DNA from: JACKCR01 sp041390305
Lineage (GTDB): Bacteria > Eisenbacteria > RBG-16-71-46 > CAIMUX01
NCBI GenBank assembly: GCA_041390305.1
Contig: JAWKQE010000003.1
Location: forward strand, 124,001-188,000
Direction: 5' to 3'
DNA length: 64,000 nucleotides
In this document: in pieces, positions 42,616 through 51,736 of the stretch
Numbering within the stretch: position 1 is the stretch's first letter
Layout: every line of letters starts with the position of its first letter
The notes under the pieces: model-generated
The model's database searches: none
Seen by the model: only the letters and a program-made list of their open reading frames with translations
What the model was told of the DNA's origin: nothing
Made by a program: the position numbers and the translations under genes

Positions 42616-42972
42616 GGCTCCCTCCTCTACGGTTGAGGCTCCTACGGAACAACCGTACCTGATACCTGACCGGCTGGCCGCCCAACTCTCCTTATGTTGC
42701 CACCGTCCCTGGGTTGTGGTTCGGCACGGAGAACTGACTCATAAGTAGTTGACAGGGAGGTGATTACGCGCCTCGTGCGCGTCTGTTCGCCGGAGTTTCG
42801 TCGCGTCGCGCACGGAGGACTTGGAGGCGCGTTGGCACGCGGTCTCCGTCGGACGGTGCACAATGTCCAGGCAGCCGCGCGGTAGGAGGAACCCCCTACG
42901 GATGAACTCCTTGCCAATGCGCTCCGGCCCGACGACTATTGGGTAAGTGAACGCTTACTTAGAGGACCTGCC
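42616..42972. other. Divergent promoter region
   Basis: A 357-bp gap between the trans-sulfuration gene (minus) and tetR-type gene (plus). It contains the TetR operator candidate at 42943-42958 and a perfect TTGACA at about 42751 without a matching -10 on the same strand. No gene is supported. Confidence 0.4.
42943..42958. promoter_or_regulatory. Operator candidate for the TetR-type gene
   Basis: GTAAGTGA-ACGCTTAC is an imperfect palindrome (GTAAG and CTTAC arms match perfectly) lying 15 bases upstream of the start. The form resembles known TetR/AcrR fatty-acid-type operators and suggests autoregulation. Confidence 0.5.
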
Positions 42973-43617
42973 GTGACCCGATCCCTACCCACTGGCGCCG
43001 ATGTCTCCCGGAACGGAGCGAAGAAGCGTCTCTCCGCGGACGAGCGACGGGCTCAGATTCTCGAAGTCGCCGGGACCGTGTTCGCGGAAGAGGGGTTTGC
43101 CGGCGCCAAGATCCGCCAGATCGCGAAGGCCTGCGGGGTCACGGAGGCGCTTCTCTACAAGTTCTTCCCGAGCAAAGAAGTTCTCTTCCAGGAGACGCTG
43201 GGCGCGAAGGTCGCTGCTGCAGATGTTCAGTCCTTCCTCGACACCCTCCCCAACGACCTGACACTCGAGGAAGTGTTCGGCCGGGTCGCCCGGCGGATCC
43301 TGGAGGTCGGCATCGGAGACGAGATTCTCCACCGGCTGCTTCTGGCCGCCTCGCTCTCCGGCGTGCCCGAGACACGCAGCCTCTACGTGACCTGGAGGCT
43401 TCCCTACATCGAGTTCCTGAGCCGGATCGTCGCCGAAGGCGTCGAGCGCGGGGAACTCCGATCGGTCGACCCGGTCCTCACGGCACGCGCGTTCGTCGGC
43501 CTCGTCATGGACTGCGTCATCAGTTGCCAACTGTGGAACGACGCGGGAGAGGCCGTCCGCGAACCGGATGCTCTCATCCGCAACAACGTTCCCACCTTCG
43601 TTCGCGGGCTACTTTAG
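42973..43617 (+). CDS. TetR/AcrR-family transcriptional regulator
   Basis: A 214-residue regulator. The N-terminal HTH covers RRAQILEVAGTVFAEEGFAGAKIRQIAKACGV-TEALLYKFFPSKEVLF. The C-terminal ligand domain is helical (EVFGRVARRILEVGIGDEILHRLL). The GTG start follows the operator closely. The ligand is unknown. It is near, but divergent from, the trans-sulfuration gene. Confidence 0.9.
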   Translation: MTRSLPTGADVSRNGAKKRLSADERRAQILEVAGTVFAEEGFAGAKIRQIAKACGVTEALLYKFFPSKEVLFQETLGAKVAAADVQSFLDTLPNDLTLEEVFGRVARRILEVGIGDEILHRLLLAASLSGVPETRSLYVTWRLPYIEFLSRIVAEGVERGELRSVDPVLTARAFVGLVMDCVISCQLWNDAGEAVREPDALIRNNVPTFVRGLL

Positions 43618-43786
43618 AGAAGACGCCGCGGAGTAGGTCCACGTCGCTCGTCGCAGTCGCTCGCGCAGCCAACTCGACCTGCGCTCACGCTCGGTGGTCG
43701 GCCGTCGACGACGCTGCTCGCGATCTACCGCCGGTGATCAGCTGCCGGCCGTTCGACTGCCGGGCCATCGGGCGACGGGGCTCGGG

Positions 43787-44371
43787 CTACTTCATCTTCC
43801 CGACCGCGGTGCGCCGGAAGCAGCCGACCGTGTGGTCGTTCACCATTCCCGTCGCCTGCATGTGGGCATAGACGATCGTCGGGCCGACGAACTTGAAGCC
43901 GCGTTTCTTGAGGTCCTTGGAGAGAGTCTCCGCGAGTTCTGTCTTCGCGGGGATCTCTCGGAGCGACGTCCAGCGGTTCTGGATCGGCATTCCGCTCGGC
44001 AGGAAGCCCCAGATGTAGCGATCGAAGCTACCGAACTCCTTCTGCACCGCGAGGAATGCCTTGGCGTTCGTCACCGCGGACTCGACTTTGAGTCGGTTGC
44101 GGACGATTCCGGGATCCTCGAGTAGCTTCGCCACCTTCTTCGCGTCGAAGCGGGCCACGCGGGCCGGATCGAAGTCGGCGAACGCCTTCCGGTAGGCCTC
44201 GCGCTTGCGGAGGATCGTGATCCAGGAGAGTCCGGCCTGCGCACCCTCGAGAAGGATGAACTCGAACAGCTTCCGGTCGTCGTGGACGGGGACGCCCCAC
44301 TCCTCGTCGTGATAGGCCACGTAGAGAGGATCCGTTCCACACCACTCGCAGCGCTTCTTCGCTCCAGCCAT
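43787..44371 (-). CDS. tag: DNA-3-methyladenine glycosylase I
   Basis: A 194-residue protein matching E. coli Tag. The N-terminal Cys (KRCEWCGTDPLYVAYHDEEWG), the His of AYHD, and the C-terminal His and Cys of VNDHTVGCFRR are the zinc-snap ligands. The substrate pocket has LLEGAQAGLSWITIL. It removes 3-methyladenine from DNA in base-excision repair. GGAAGGGA precedes the ATG. Confidence 0.93.
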   Translation of the reverse strand: MAGAKKRCEWCGTDPLYVAYHDEEWGVPVHDDRKLFEFILLEGAQAGLSWITILRKREAYRKAFADFDPARVARFDAKKVAKLLEDPGIVRNRLKVESAVTNAKAFLAVQKEFGSFDRYIWGFLPSGMPIQNRWTSLREIPAKTELAETLSKDLKKRGFKFVGPTIVYAHMQATGMVNDHTVGCFRRTAVGKMK

Positions 44372-44521
44372 GGGTCCCTTCCATTCCGGCTCGCGCCACC
44401 GCCTTCGTACCGTGCAGACGTCGGCTCACGCCGCAGTGCCGGCCAGCGTCACGTCCGGGGCACGTTGCCGTGCGTGTCGAGGTCGTCATTCCGTGGCGAC
44501 CTCGCACGACGGGGCAATCCA
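44372..44521. other. Short intergenic region
   Basis: A 150-bp gap between the S9 peptidase and tag, both on the minus strand. No promoter element or terminator is obvious. Confidence 0.3.
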
Positions 44522-46627
44522 CTACCCGATCCGGTCCATCATCCACCCGAGGACCTGGTCGTACCAGACCTGAGAGTTCGCGGGCTGCATGACCCAGTGA
44601 CCTTCGTCCGGGAAGAAGAGGAAGCGGGATTCTACTCCCATCACCTGGAGTGCGGTGTACATTCCGATCCCTTCGGACTCGGGGCAGCGGTAGTCCCGTC
44701 CGCCCTGGACGACGAGGGTCGGAGTCTTGAAGTTCGAGACATGGAGGTGCGGGCTGAACTTCTGGAACGCCTTCCGGTTCTCATGGGGCAGGCCACCGTG
44801 CTCGTGTTCGTCGAACCAGAGCTCCTCGGTCGTGTAGGCCATCGTCTCTGCGTTGAAGATGCCGTCATGCGAGACGAGGGCGCGGAAGCGATCGGTGTGC
44901 CCGCAGATCCAGTTGACCATGAACCCGCCGAAGCTGGCACCCGCTGCGGCCACCCTCTTCGGGTCGAGGTAGCGGTTCGCGGCGAGGAGGGCATCGAGCC
45001 AGTTCATGATGTCGTCGTAGCAGCGTCCGCCCCAGTCACCCGAGATCTGGTCCGTGAACTTCTGACCGTAGCCGGTCGAGCCGCGGGGGTTGACGAACGC
45101 GACGCAAGCGCCCTGGGAAGCGAAGTGCTGCGCGTTCCAGCGATAGTGGAAGTCGTCGCCGAATGCGCTCTGTGGGCCGCCGTGAATGAGGAAGATGAGC
45201 GGGTACTTCTTCTTCGGATCGAACCCAGCGGGATGGATGAGGTATCCGTGGATCGGCGTGCCGCCGGCTCCCGGCGCCCAGAAGTCGATGGCATCGTTCA
45301 GTGACGTCTTCGCGAGCGCGCGCTTCGACTCGGTGAGGACCTCGAGTCCAGGCGCGACCCTCTCGGGTGCACCGGAGCACCACCCCTTCTTCGCGAGCTC
45401 CGCCTTCACGGGCGCGGGCGTGTCGAGCGACGGAGCGAATCCGTCCGTCAGCGCGATGCGGGCGATCTCGGACGGAAGGTTCGTGCTCTGCACCGTGACG
45501 AGAAGCTCCTCGCGCCCGGGGATCGGCGCGACGGAACCGACCATCACTCCGGCCGTCAGCTGGCGGACGGTGCGCGTGTGGGCGTCGTATCGATAGACCG
45601 ACTGACGCCCGAGATCCTGGGCGACGAATACGATCTCGCCGTCCGAGAGGAACTCGAATCCGTGCGGGCTACGGTCGAACGACTCGAGATGGACTGTCGT
45701 CTCCCGCGAGCCGCGGTCGTAGACCTTGAGCCGGTTCCTGTCCGCTTCGTATACCGGCACGTCCATTGCGAGGTAGAAGATGTGCTTTCCGTCCGCCGAG
45801 TACCTGGGATGCGTGTCGCAGGCGTCCGAAGTGGAGATGCACTGCGGTTCGCCCTTCGTCTTGATTCCGCCGAGCTTCTGCACGAACACGCAGTTGTTCG
45901 TCGAACGCGCCACGACCTCGTCCGGGTTCATCACGTAGGCGATTTCGTCGGACCTGGGGCTCCACGCGATGTCCCTGCCCGAGTCGAGCGAGAGGGGTGG
46001 GGCATCACAGTCGAACGGGGTGAGATCGACCATCCGTCCCGACTTGAGGTCGACGACGAAGACGTGCTTGCGGTGACGGTTCCGCCACTCGTCCCAATGA
46101 CGGAAGAGGAGTCCGTCCGCGATCTTCCCGGACGACTTGGGATGGGCGAGCCCGTGGATCTCCGCGTTCGTCGGTGCCTTGGACGGATCGTCCTTGCCCT
46201 TCTTCCCCGCATAGTCGGACGAGACGACGACGGAACGAACGAAGGCGATCCGGGATCCGTCCGGCGCCCAGACAGGGCTGCTCACGCCGCCGTATCCCGT
46301 CGTGATCTGTCGTGCTTCGCCGCCGTCCAGCCTCAGTGTCCAGAGCTGGGGGCCGTCGTTGCCTCGCGTACTGACGAACGCGATCTCCGCGCCGTCGGGA
46401 GACCAGGCCGGGTCCGAGTGTTCCCCTGGACCGGGAGTGAGTTCGTCGACCTCATCCGTGGCGAGGTCGAGGCGGTAGAGGGTTCGGTGCATCCTGTTGT
46501 CGGCCAGCTTGGGCTGACTGAGGACATACACCGCGTACCGACCGTCGGGAGACACGGCCGGAGATCCGACGCGTTCCACCGACATCAACGTTTCGAAACT
46601 CAGACCGCGCGTTGCACGCTTCTTCAC
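44522..46627 (-). CDS. S9 family prolyl-oligopeptidase-like serine peptidase
   Basis: A 701-residue protein: an N-terminal beta-propeller with WD-like repeats (VSPDGRYAVYVLSQ, AWSPDGAEIAFVSTRG, SPVWAPDGSRIAFVRS) and a C-terminal alpha/beta-hydrolase domain. The nucleophile is in AGASFGGFMVNW (GXSXGG), and Asp and His candidates are in QGGRDYRCP and DEGHWVMQP. No signal peptide is seen, suggesting a cytosolic acylaminoacyl/dipeptidyl peptidase-like enzyme. GTG 46627 is preferred over GTG 46633 because AGGAG then has proper spacing. Confidence 0.88.
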   Translation of the reverse strand: MKKRATRGLSFETLMSVERVGSPAVSPDGRYAVYVLSQPKLADNRMHRTLYRLDLATDEVDELTPGPGEHSDPAWSPDGAEIAFVSTRGNDGPQLWTLRLDGGEARQITTGYGGVSSPVWAPDGSRIAFVRSVVVSSDYAGKKGKDDPSKAPTNAEIHGLAHPKSSGKIADGLLFRHWDEWRNRHRKHVFVVDLKSGRMVDLTPFDCDAPPLSLDSGRDIAWSPRSDEIAYVMNPDEVVARSTNNCVFVQKLGGIKTKGEPQCISTSDACDTHPRYSADGKHIFYLAMDVPVYEADRNRLKVYDRGSRETTVHLESFDRSPHGFEFLSDGEIVFVAQDLGRQSVYRYDAHTRTVRQLTAGVMVGSVAPIPGREELLVTVQSTNLPSEIARIALTDGFAPSLDTPAPVKAELAKKGWCSGAPERVAPGLEVLTESKRALAKTSLNDAIDFWAPGAGGTPIHGYLIHPAGFDPKKKYPLIFLIHGGPQSAFGDDFHYRWNAQHFASQGACVAFVNPRGSTGYGQKFTDQISGDWGGRCYDDIMNWLDALLAANRYLDPKRVAAAGASFGGFMVNWICGHTDRFRALVSHDGIFNAETMAYTTEELWFDEHEHGGLPHENRKAFQKFSPHLHVSNFKTPTLVVQGGRDYRCPESEGIGMYTALQVMGVESRFLFFPDEGHWVMQPANSQVWYDQVLGWMMDRIG

Positions 46628-46897
46628 GATCACTCCTGTTCGCTCGCCCGAGAATCTAGTGGGCCCCGGATTCCGATGGGTTGAGATGGTGTCGTCCAGC
46701 TGGGTGCGGCCCGCTTGCCACCGAAGGCGGAAACGAAGAGCCGCACTCTATCACACGTGGCGATTTCCGGGACCTGGGAGGCAGTGCCTGGGATGAAATG
46801 TGGGATACCGGCCAGCGCCCGCGAAGTGGCCAGAACTCCTCTTGTGGCGTAAGCACATGTCTCCCAGCCGTTTGTGGCTCGGTGGTCGTCATCCGCC

Positions 46898-46922
46898 GGG
46901 GAAGGGGTGGGGAACCTTCCCC
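46898..46922. other. GC-rich hairpin
   Basis: GGGGAAGG and CCTTCCCC form an 8-bp perfect stem around nine bases, with an alternative inner pairing GGGGAA-CC-TTCCCC. It lies about 55 bp upstream of the sigma-54-like site, so it may be an activator-binding or termination structure. Confidence 0.4.
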
Positions 46923-46978
46923 ATTCCTCCCACCCAGCAGACGCTCCAAACCCTTGTCTGAATACATGTTGACGTCTT

Positions 46979-46994
46979 TGGCACGGAAGTCGCT
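46979..46994 (+). promoter_or_regulatory. Sigma-54-type (-24/-12) promoter candidate
   Basis: TGGCACG-GAAG-TCGCT matches the consensus TGGCACG-N4-TTGCW at all but one base, and keeps the invariant GG and GC ten bases apart. Transcription would start near 47005, 19 bases before the ATG at 47024. A NtrC-family activator is encoded at 27810-29171. Confidence 0.5.
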
Positions 46995-47023
46995 CTCCTA
47001 CGAGTGGAAGGGGAGCGAAGTTC

Positions 47024-48136
47024 ATGGCCCACGCGATGATCGACAACTTGCGACGCAGCTCGGACGGCCCAGCCGCCGCCCGCGCGTGGTTCGACTTCCC
47101 TTCCGCGATTTCGGCTCTCAGCCTGCTCGTTCTCTCGCTGAATCCCGGGGGTGTCCGCGCGGCCGTGACCGTGCCGGGTGCCCCGGGGGTTCAGGTGATC
47201 CCCGCCGACGAGGTCCTCAAGGACCACACGGTTACCGCGCCGGACGGGACGTTGCTGTTCACGGATTGGGAAGGGGTGACCTGGAGGCTCATCACCGACC
47301 CGAGCGATCCCGAGATCACGAACCCGAGCGCGGATGGGTTCTACCCGGCAGACTGGAACGCGGTCGTTTCGACCTTGGATGCACTTCCGGACGACTTCCT
47401 CTGGACGACGGCCTGCGTGGTCTACGTCCTGCCCTATCCGCGCTCGGGGGCACTCTCGAGCTCGGCAACGGATCGGGCGATCTACTTGAGTCCGGGGGTG
47501 CAGCCCCTCGAGGACGGGCCCGTGCTCCGTTCCACCGTCGCTCACGAGTATGGGCACGTCGTCCACTACACACTCCTACCTGACGGTGACGTCCGGTGGG
47601 ACGTGTACCGGAAGCTGCGGGGGATCGAGGACGAGTCGACTTTCTACGCCAACGCCGCACATGCATACCGCCCGCACGAGATCTTCGCCGAGGACTTCCG
47701 GGTCCTGTTCGGAGATCCAGTGGCAGCCGGCGATGGAAGCGTGGAAAACCCGGAGCTGGATTCACCTCAGTACGATGCCGATCTGATCGAGTTCTTCGAG
47801 TCGCTGCCGGGCCTTGGCGCGACCGCGGACGTCGCAGAGGCACGTGTGCCCCAGGCGAGCTGGCAGGTGTTTCCGAATCCGGCCCCTCTCGGGGGGCAGG
47901 TCGTACTCCAACGAACCGGAGGCGAGGCCGCAGTCGATGGGGAAGGCGAGCTCGGTGCCATTCTCGTCGACGCCTCCGGTCGCCGCGCGGGCGAACTCCA
48001 GCTGGCCCCCGACGGGGCGGGCCGCTGGAGTGCGTCCCTGGCGGATGTGGCAGGCCTTCGGGCCGGTGCCTACTGGCTGGTGCTCCGGAACGCGGACGGG
48101 ACGGCTCGGTCGGTCTCGCTCCGCGTGATCCGGTAG
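47024..48136 (+). CDS. Secreted HEXXH metallopeptidase-like protein with FlgD-like C-terminus
   Basis: A 370-residue protein. The N-terminal hydrophobic stretch AISALSLLVLSLNPGGVRAA acts as signal peptide. A zincin-type active site HEYGHVVH occurs in STVAHEYGHVVHY, with a downstream EIFAEDFRVLFGD that can supply the third ligand Glu as in gluzincins. The C-terminal 90 residues form an Ig-like sorting domain (VFPNPAPLGGQVVL, LVDASGRRAGEL, LRAGAYWLVL). Transcription from the sigma-54-like promoter would make its expression conditional. The substrate is unknown. Confidence 0.8.
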   Translation: MAHAMIDNLRRSSDGPAAARAWFDFPSAISALSLLVLSLNPGGVRAAVTVPGAPGVQVIPADEVLKDHTVTAPDGTLLFTDWEGVTWRLITDPSDPEITNPSADGFYPADWNAVVSTLDALPDDFLWTTACVVYVLPYPRSGALSSSATDRAIYLSPGVQPLEDGPVLRSTVAHEYGHVVHYTLLPDGDVRWDVYRKLRGIEDESTFYANAAHAYRPHEIFAEDFRVLFGDPVAAGDGSVENPELDSPQYDADLIEFFESLPGLGATADVAEARVPQASWQVFPNPAPLGGQVVLQRTGGEAAVDGEGELGAILVDASGRRAGELQLAPDGAGRWSASLADVAGLRAGAYWLVLRNADGTARSVSLRVIR

Positions 48137-48165
48137 CCGTTAGGCGGCTGCTTCGTCCTAACTCC

Positions 48166-48196
48166 AGCGGCCGGCCGCCGCCCCAGGCCGGCCGCT
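48166..48196 (+). terminator. Terminator-like hairpin after the HEXXH gene
   Basis: AGCGGCCGGCC and GGCCGGCCGCT form a perfect 11-bp stem around a nine-base loop, 30 bp after the stop codon. There is no T-tract, so termination efficiency is uncertain. Confidence 0.55.
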
Positions 48197-48266
48197 GCCG
48201 TCACCGTCTCCGCGCGTCAGTGTGGCCGCGTCTGGCCGCGGAGGCCGCTTTCGAGGTGCTCACGGT

Positions 48267-48296
48267 CCGGGTCCGGGTGGTTGCACCCGGATCCGG
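48267..48296. other. Hairpin in the leuS upstream region
   Basis: CCGGGTCCGGGTG pairs with CACCCGGATCCGG (12 of 13) around GTTG. It lies upstream of the proposed leuS -10, so it is more likely a second terminator than part of the leuS leader. Confidence 0.45.
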
Positions 48297-48394
48297 GCCC
48301 AGGCAACCGGTGACGATGAGTTCTCCGGAGTCGGGTGGGCCGTCCGCCCGGCTCCGGTCCAAGTCCAGGGTTCCGTACGAGAATCCGCGCCCCC

Positions 48395-48400
48395 TATACT
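48395..48400 (+). promoter_or_regulatory. -10 element (TATACT) of leuS
   Basis: TATACT ends ten bases before the ATG at 48410, so the mRNA would start about three bases before the codon. No ribosome site is visible. The -35 region is a poor match (TTCCGT at 17-bp spacing). Confidence 0.45.
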
Positions 48401-48409
48401 GCGCGGATC

Positions 48410-51253
48410 ATGAATACCTACGATTTCTCCGCGATCGAAGCGAAGTGGCAGGCGTACTGGGCAGAGAACCGGACCTTCCGGGCCCTCGGTCCCGGCGATG
48501 ATGGGTTCGACCCCAAGAAGCCGAAGAAGTACGTCCTCGACATGTTCCCCTATCCCTCGGGGAAGGGGCTCCACGTCGGGCATCCGGTCGGGTACATCGG
48601 GACCGACATCGTCTCCCGGTATGCGCGGATGCGTGGATACAACGTGCTCCATCCGATGGGATTCGACGCCTTCGGTCTTCCCGCGGAGCAGTATGCGATC
48701 GAGACGGGAACGCATCCCCGTGTCTCGACCGAAGCGAATGTCGCGAACATGCTCCGGCAGCTCAAGGCCTGTGCGCTGAGCTACGACTGGGACCGCGAGG
48801 TCCGCACGATCGATCCGGAGTACTACAAGTGGACGCAGTGGATCTTCCTCCAGCTCTTCGACAGCTGGTTCGATCCGTCCGTGAAGAAGGCGCGTCCGAT
48901 CGCCGAGCTGCTCGCACGCCTCGAGAAGGACGAGGCCAGGCTCGACGAGAGCCGCGTCGTCTCCAAGGGAGAGGACGGGTTCGGCGCACTGCGTGCGTGG
49001 GCCGAGTTCTCGACGCCCGAGCGGCACGCGGCGCTGGGCCGATTCCGCCTCGCCTACATCGACGACGTTCCCGTGAACTGGTGCCCGGCGCTCGGGACCG
49101 TGCTCGCGAACGAAGAGGTCACGAACGAGGGACGTTCCGAGCGCGGTAACCATCCGGTCTACCGGCGTCCGCTCAAGCAGTGGATGCTCCGGATCACGGC
49201 CTATGCCGAACGTCTCCTGGAAGACCTGAACGACGTCGATTGGTCCGACGCGCTGAAGCTGATGCAGCGGAACTGGATCGGCCGGAGTGAGGGTGCGCGT
49301 GTGCGCTTCCCGGTCGTCGGTAGGGAGCGCGAGGTCGAGGTCTACACGACCCGTCCCGATACCCTCTTCGGTGCGACCTACATGGTGCTCGCCCCCGAGC
49401 ATCCGTGGGTCGATGAACTGACGACCGCGGACCGGAAGGCCGAGGTCGATGCGTACCGCAAGACGGCGGCGCACCGTTCCGAACTCGATCGACAGGCCGA
49501 CACGAAGGAGAAGACGGGCGTCTTCACCGGCGGCCACGCGACGAATCCGGTCAACGGGAAGCAGATCCCGATCTGGATCGCGGACTACGTCCTCATGGGA
49601 TACGGCACCGGCGCGATCATGGCCGTCCCGTGTCACGACACGAGGGACTTCGAGTTCGCGCAGAAGTTCGCGCTCCCGATCGTCCCCGTGGTCGTCCCGA
49701 CCGACGAGTGGCTCCTGGAACAAGCCGCCGCGGGCGCCGCGCCTGAGGGGGTCGCCGCCGAGGCGGCCGCGCTCCGTGCCGCGTACCTCGATGCGCCGAC
49801 GTCGTTCCAGGTCGCGTTCACCGGACACGGGGAAGGGATCCACTCGAAGAACGACGAAGTCTCGCTCGACGGGAAGGTGACGCCGGAAGCGAAGCGCACG
49901 ATCGTCGCCTGGCTCGAGGGCAAGGGGATCGGCCGGGGCGAAGTGCAGTTCAAGTTGCGCGACTGGCTCTTCAGCCGTCAGCGCTTCTGGGGCGAGCCGT
50001 TCCCGGTCCTGCACGGTCCGGACGGAGAGATCCGTGGCGTCGACGAACGGGATCTCCCGGTCGTGCTGCCCGAGATCGAGGACTATAGGCCGATCCCGAA
50101 CGACGATCCGGAGCAGCCCCCGCAGCCGTCGCTCTCACGGGCGAAAGACTCCTGGAAGTTCGTCGAGCTGGACGGCAAGCAGTACGTGCGCGAGCTCAAC
50201 ACGATGCCGCAGTGGGCGGGGTCGTGCTGGTACTACCTCCGCTATCTGGATCCGAAGAACGACGACGTGTTCGTTTCGCCGGAAGCCGAGCGGTACTGGA
50301 TGTCACCGAACGGAGTCGATCTCTACGTGGGCGGCGCGGAGCACGCCGTGCTCCATCTGCTCTACGCCCGTTTCTGGCACAAGGTGCTCTTCGATCTGGG
50401 ACACGTCTCGACGAAGGAACCGTTCGGACGGCTCTACAACCAGGGCTACATCCAGGCCTACAGCTACCAGGATGCCCGCGGTATCTACGTCGACGCGGAG
50501 AAGATCGAGGAGAAGGACGGGAAGTTCTTCTACGAGGGTGAAGCGGTCACTCGCTCGCTCGGCAAGATGGGCAAGTCGCTCAAGAACTCGGTCACGCCCG
50601 ATGACGTGATGGAGCAGTACGGCTGCGACACGTTCCGTCTCTACGAGATGTATCTCGGCCCCCTCGACCAGTCGAAGACCTGGAACACCCAGGCGATCGT
50701 CGGCATCCAGCGGTTCCTCCAGCGCCTGTGGCGGAACTTCGTCGACGAGGAGACCGGATCGCTGCGCGTCGTGGACGAGACGCCGAGCGAGGAGATGCTG
50801 AAGCTCCTCCACAAGACGATCCACGGCGCGACCGACGACATGGACGGGTTCCGGTTCAACACGACGATCGCGAAGCTCATCGAACTCAACAACGCCTGGG
50901 TGGGGCAGCCGCATCTGCCGCGCGTCGTCGCCGACGCGATGGTTCGGATGCTCGCGCCGCTCGCGCCGCATGTCGCAGAGGAGCTGTGGGCGCGTCTCGG
51001 GAACGAGCACTCGGTGAGCCACGCGGACTGGCCCGTGGCCGATGAGCGCTATCTCGTCGACGACGAGATCGAGGTCGTCGTCCAGGTGCTGGGCAAGAAG
51101 CGGGGCACGGTCCGCGTGCCGGCCGATGCGTCCCAGGAGGCGATCCAGTCTGCTGCGATGGAGGTCGACACCGTGAAGCCGCACCTCGAAGGGAAGACGG
51201 TGCGGAAGGTCATCTACGTGCCTGGGAAGCTCCTCAACATCGTCGCGAACTGA
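48410..51253 (+). CDS. leuS: Leucyl-tRNA synthetase
   Basis: A 947-residue class I synthetase. The HIGH-type motif is in PYPSGKGLHVGHPVGY and the KMSKS loop is KMGKS in LGKMGKSLKNSV. The CP1 editing domain is present (TTRPDTLFGATYMVLAPEH, GYGTGAIMAVPCHDTRD), as is the C-terminal anticodon region. It charges tRNA-Leu. ATG 48410 (MNTYDFSAIEAKWQ) fits the family and lies just after TATACT. The next gene starts 34 bases after its stop. Confidence 0.96.
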   Translation: MNTYDFSAIEAKWQAYWAENRTFRALGPGDDGFDPKKPKKYVLDMFPYPSGKGLHVGHPVGYIGTDIVSRYARMRGYNVLHPMGFDAFGLPAEQYAIETGTHPRVSTEANVANMLRQLKACALSYDWDREVRTIDPEYYKWTQWIFLQLFDSWFDPSVKKARPIAELLARLEKDEARLDESRVVSKGEDGFGALRAWAEFSTPERHAALGRFRLAYIDDVPVNWCPALGTVLANEEVTNEGRSERGNHPVYRRPLKQWMLRITAYAERLLEDLNDVDWSDALKLMQRNWIGRSEGARVRFPVVGREREVEVYTTRPDTLFGATYMVLAPEHPWVDELTTADRKAEVDAYRKTAAHRSELDRQADTKEKTGVFTGGHATNPVNGKQIPIWIADYVLMGYGTGAIMAVPCHDTRDFEFAQKFALPIVPVVVPTDEWLLEQAAAGAAPEGVAAEAAALRAAYLDAPTSFQVAFTGHGEGIHSKNDEVSLDGKVTPEAKRTIVAWLEGKGIGRGEVQFKLRDWLFSRQRFWGEPFPVLHGPDGEIRGVDERDLPVVLPEIEDYRPIPNDDPEQPPQPSLSRAKDSWKFVELDGKQYVRELNTMPQWAGSCWYYLRYLDPKNDDVFVSPEAERYWMSPNGVDLYVGGAEHAVLHLLYARFWHKVLFDLGHVSTKEPFGRLYNQGYIQAYSYQDARGIYVDAEKIEEKDGKFFYEGEAVTRSLGKMGKSLKNSVTPDDVMEQYGCDTFRLYEMYLGPLDQSKTWNTQAIVGIQRFLQRLWRNFVDEETGSLRVVDETPSEEMLKLLHKTIHGATDDMDGFRFNTTIAKLIELNNAWVGQPHLPRVVADAMVRMLAPLAPHVAEELWARLGNEHSVSHADWPVADERYLVDDEIEVVVQVLGKKRGTVRVPADASQEAIQSAAMEVDTVKPHLEGKTVRKVIYVPGKLLNIVAN

Positions 51254-51287
51254 CGGACGTGGCCGTCGCGATTCACGAGGTGGGCTC

Positions 51288-51734
51288 TTGATCTGGGTCC
51301 TCGTGCAGACCGTTCTGTTGGGCGGACTCCTGGCCGCGTTCCTCACCTCGGCCGGGACGCCGGCCGTGATGGGGACGACGGGGAGGTTCCTCGGCATGAC
51401 CGGCGTCTTCCTCGGGATCGGCATCGCGTTTCGCGCGTTCCGTGATCTCGGGGCGTCGTTTCGTGTCTCGCCCGAACCGAAGGGGGATGCCGTCCTCGTG
51501 CGGCACGGCATCTACGGCGTGCTGCGCCATCCGATGTACACGTCCGCGGTGATCGCGTCGGCGGGGATGCTCTGGATCCGTCCCTCGCCGAGGGTTCTCC
51601 TCGCGAGCGCGCTCGTCGTCGTCTTCTATCTGATCAAGGCGAAGTACGAGGAGGGACGCCTGCGGCGCCGCTACCCGAACTACACGGAGCACGCCGGGCT
51701 GACGTTCGGAGTGATTCCGTGGCGCCGGGGCTGA
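51288..51734 (+). CDS. ICMT/PEMT-like membrane methyltransferase
   Basis: A 148-residue membrane protein with about four helices and the isoprenylcysteine carboxyl-methyltransferase signature region: VRHGIYGVLRHPMYTSAV and EEGRLRRRYPNYTEH. These bind S-adenosylmethionine at the membrane. The acceptor, perhaps a lipid or quinone, is unknown. The start is TTG 51288 after GAGGTGGG. It lies between leuS and addB and may be co-transcribed with leuS. Confidence 0.78.
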   Translation: MIWVLVQTVLLGGLLAAFLTSAGTPAVMGTTGRFLGMTGVFLGIGIAFRAFRDLGASFRVSPEPKGDAVLVRHGIYGVLRHPMYTSAVIASAGMLWIRPSPRVLLASALVVVFYLIKAKYEEGRLRRRYPNYTEHAGLTFGVIPWRRG

Positions 51735-51736
51735 GG

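Larger units (their letters stand above)
46628..47023. other. Divergent intergenic region with hairpin and sigma-54-like promoter
   Basis: A 396-bp gap. It holds a stable hairpin at 46898-46922, the sigma-54-like site at 46979-46994 and the ribosome site GGAAGGGGAG before the ATG at 47024. No additional gene is supported. Confidence 0.45.

Noticed and set aside
42745..42760. TTGACA -35 box in the tetR upstream region
   Set aside because: No credible -10 occurs 16-18 bases downstream on the same strand.
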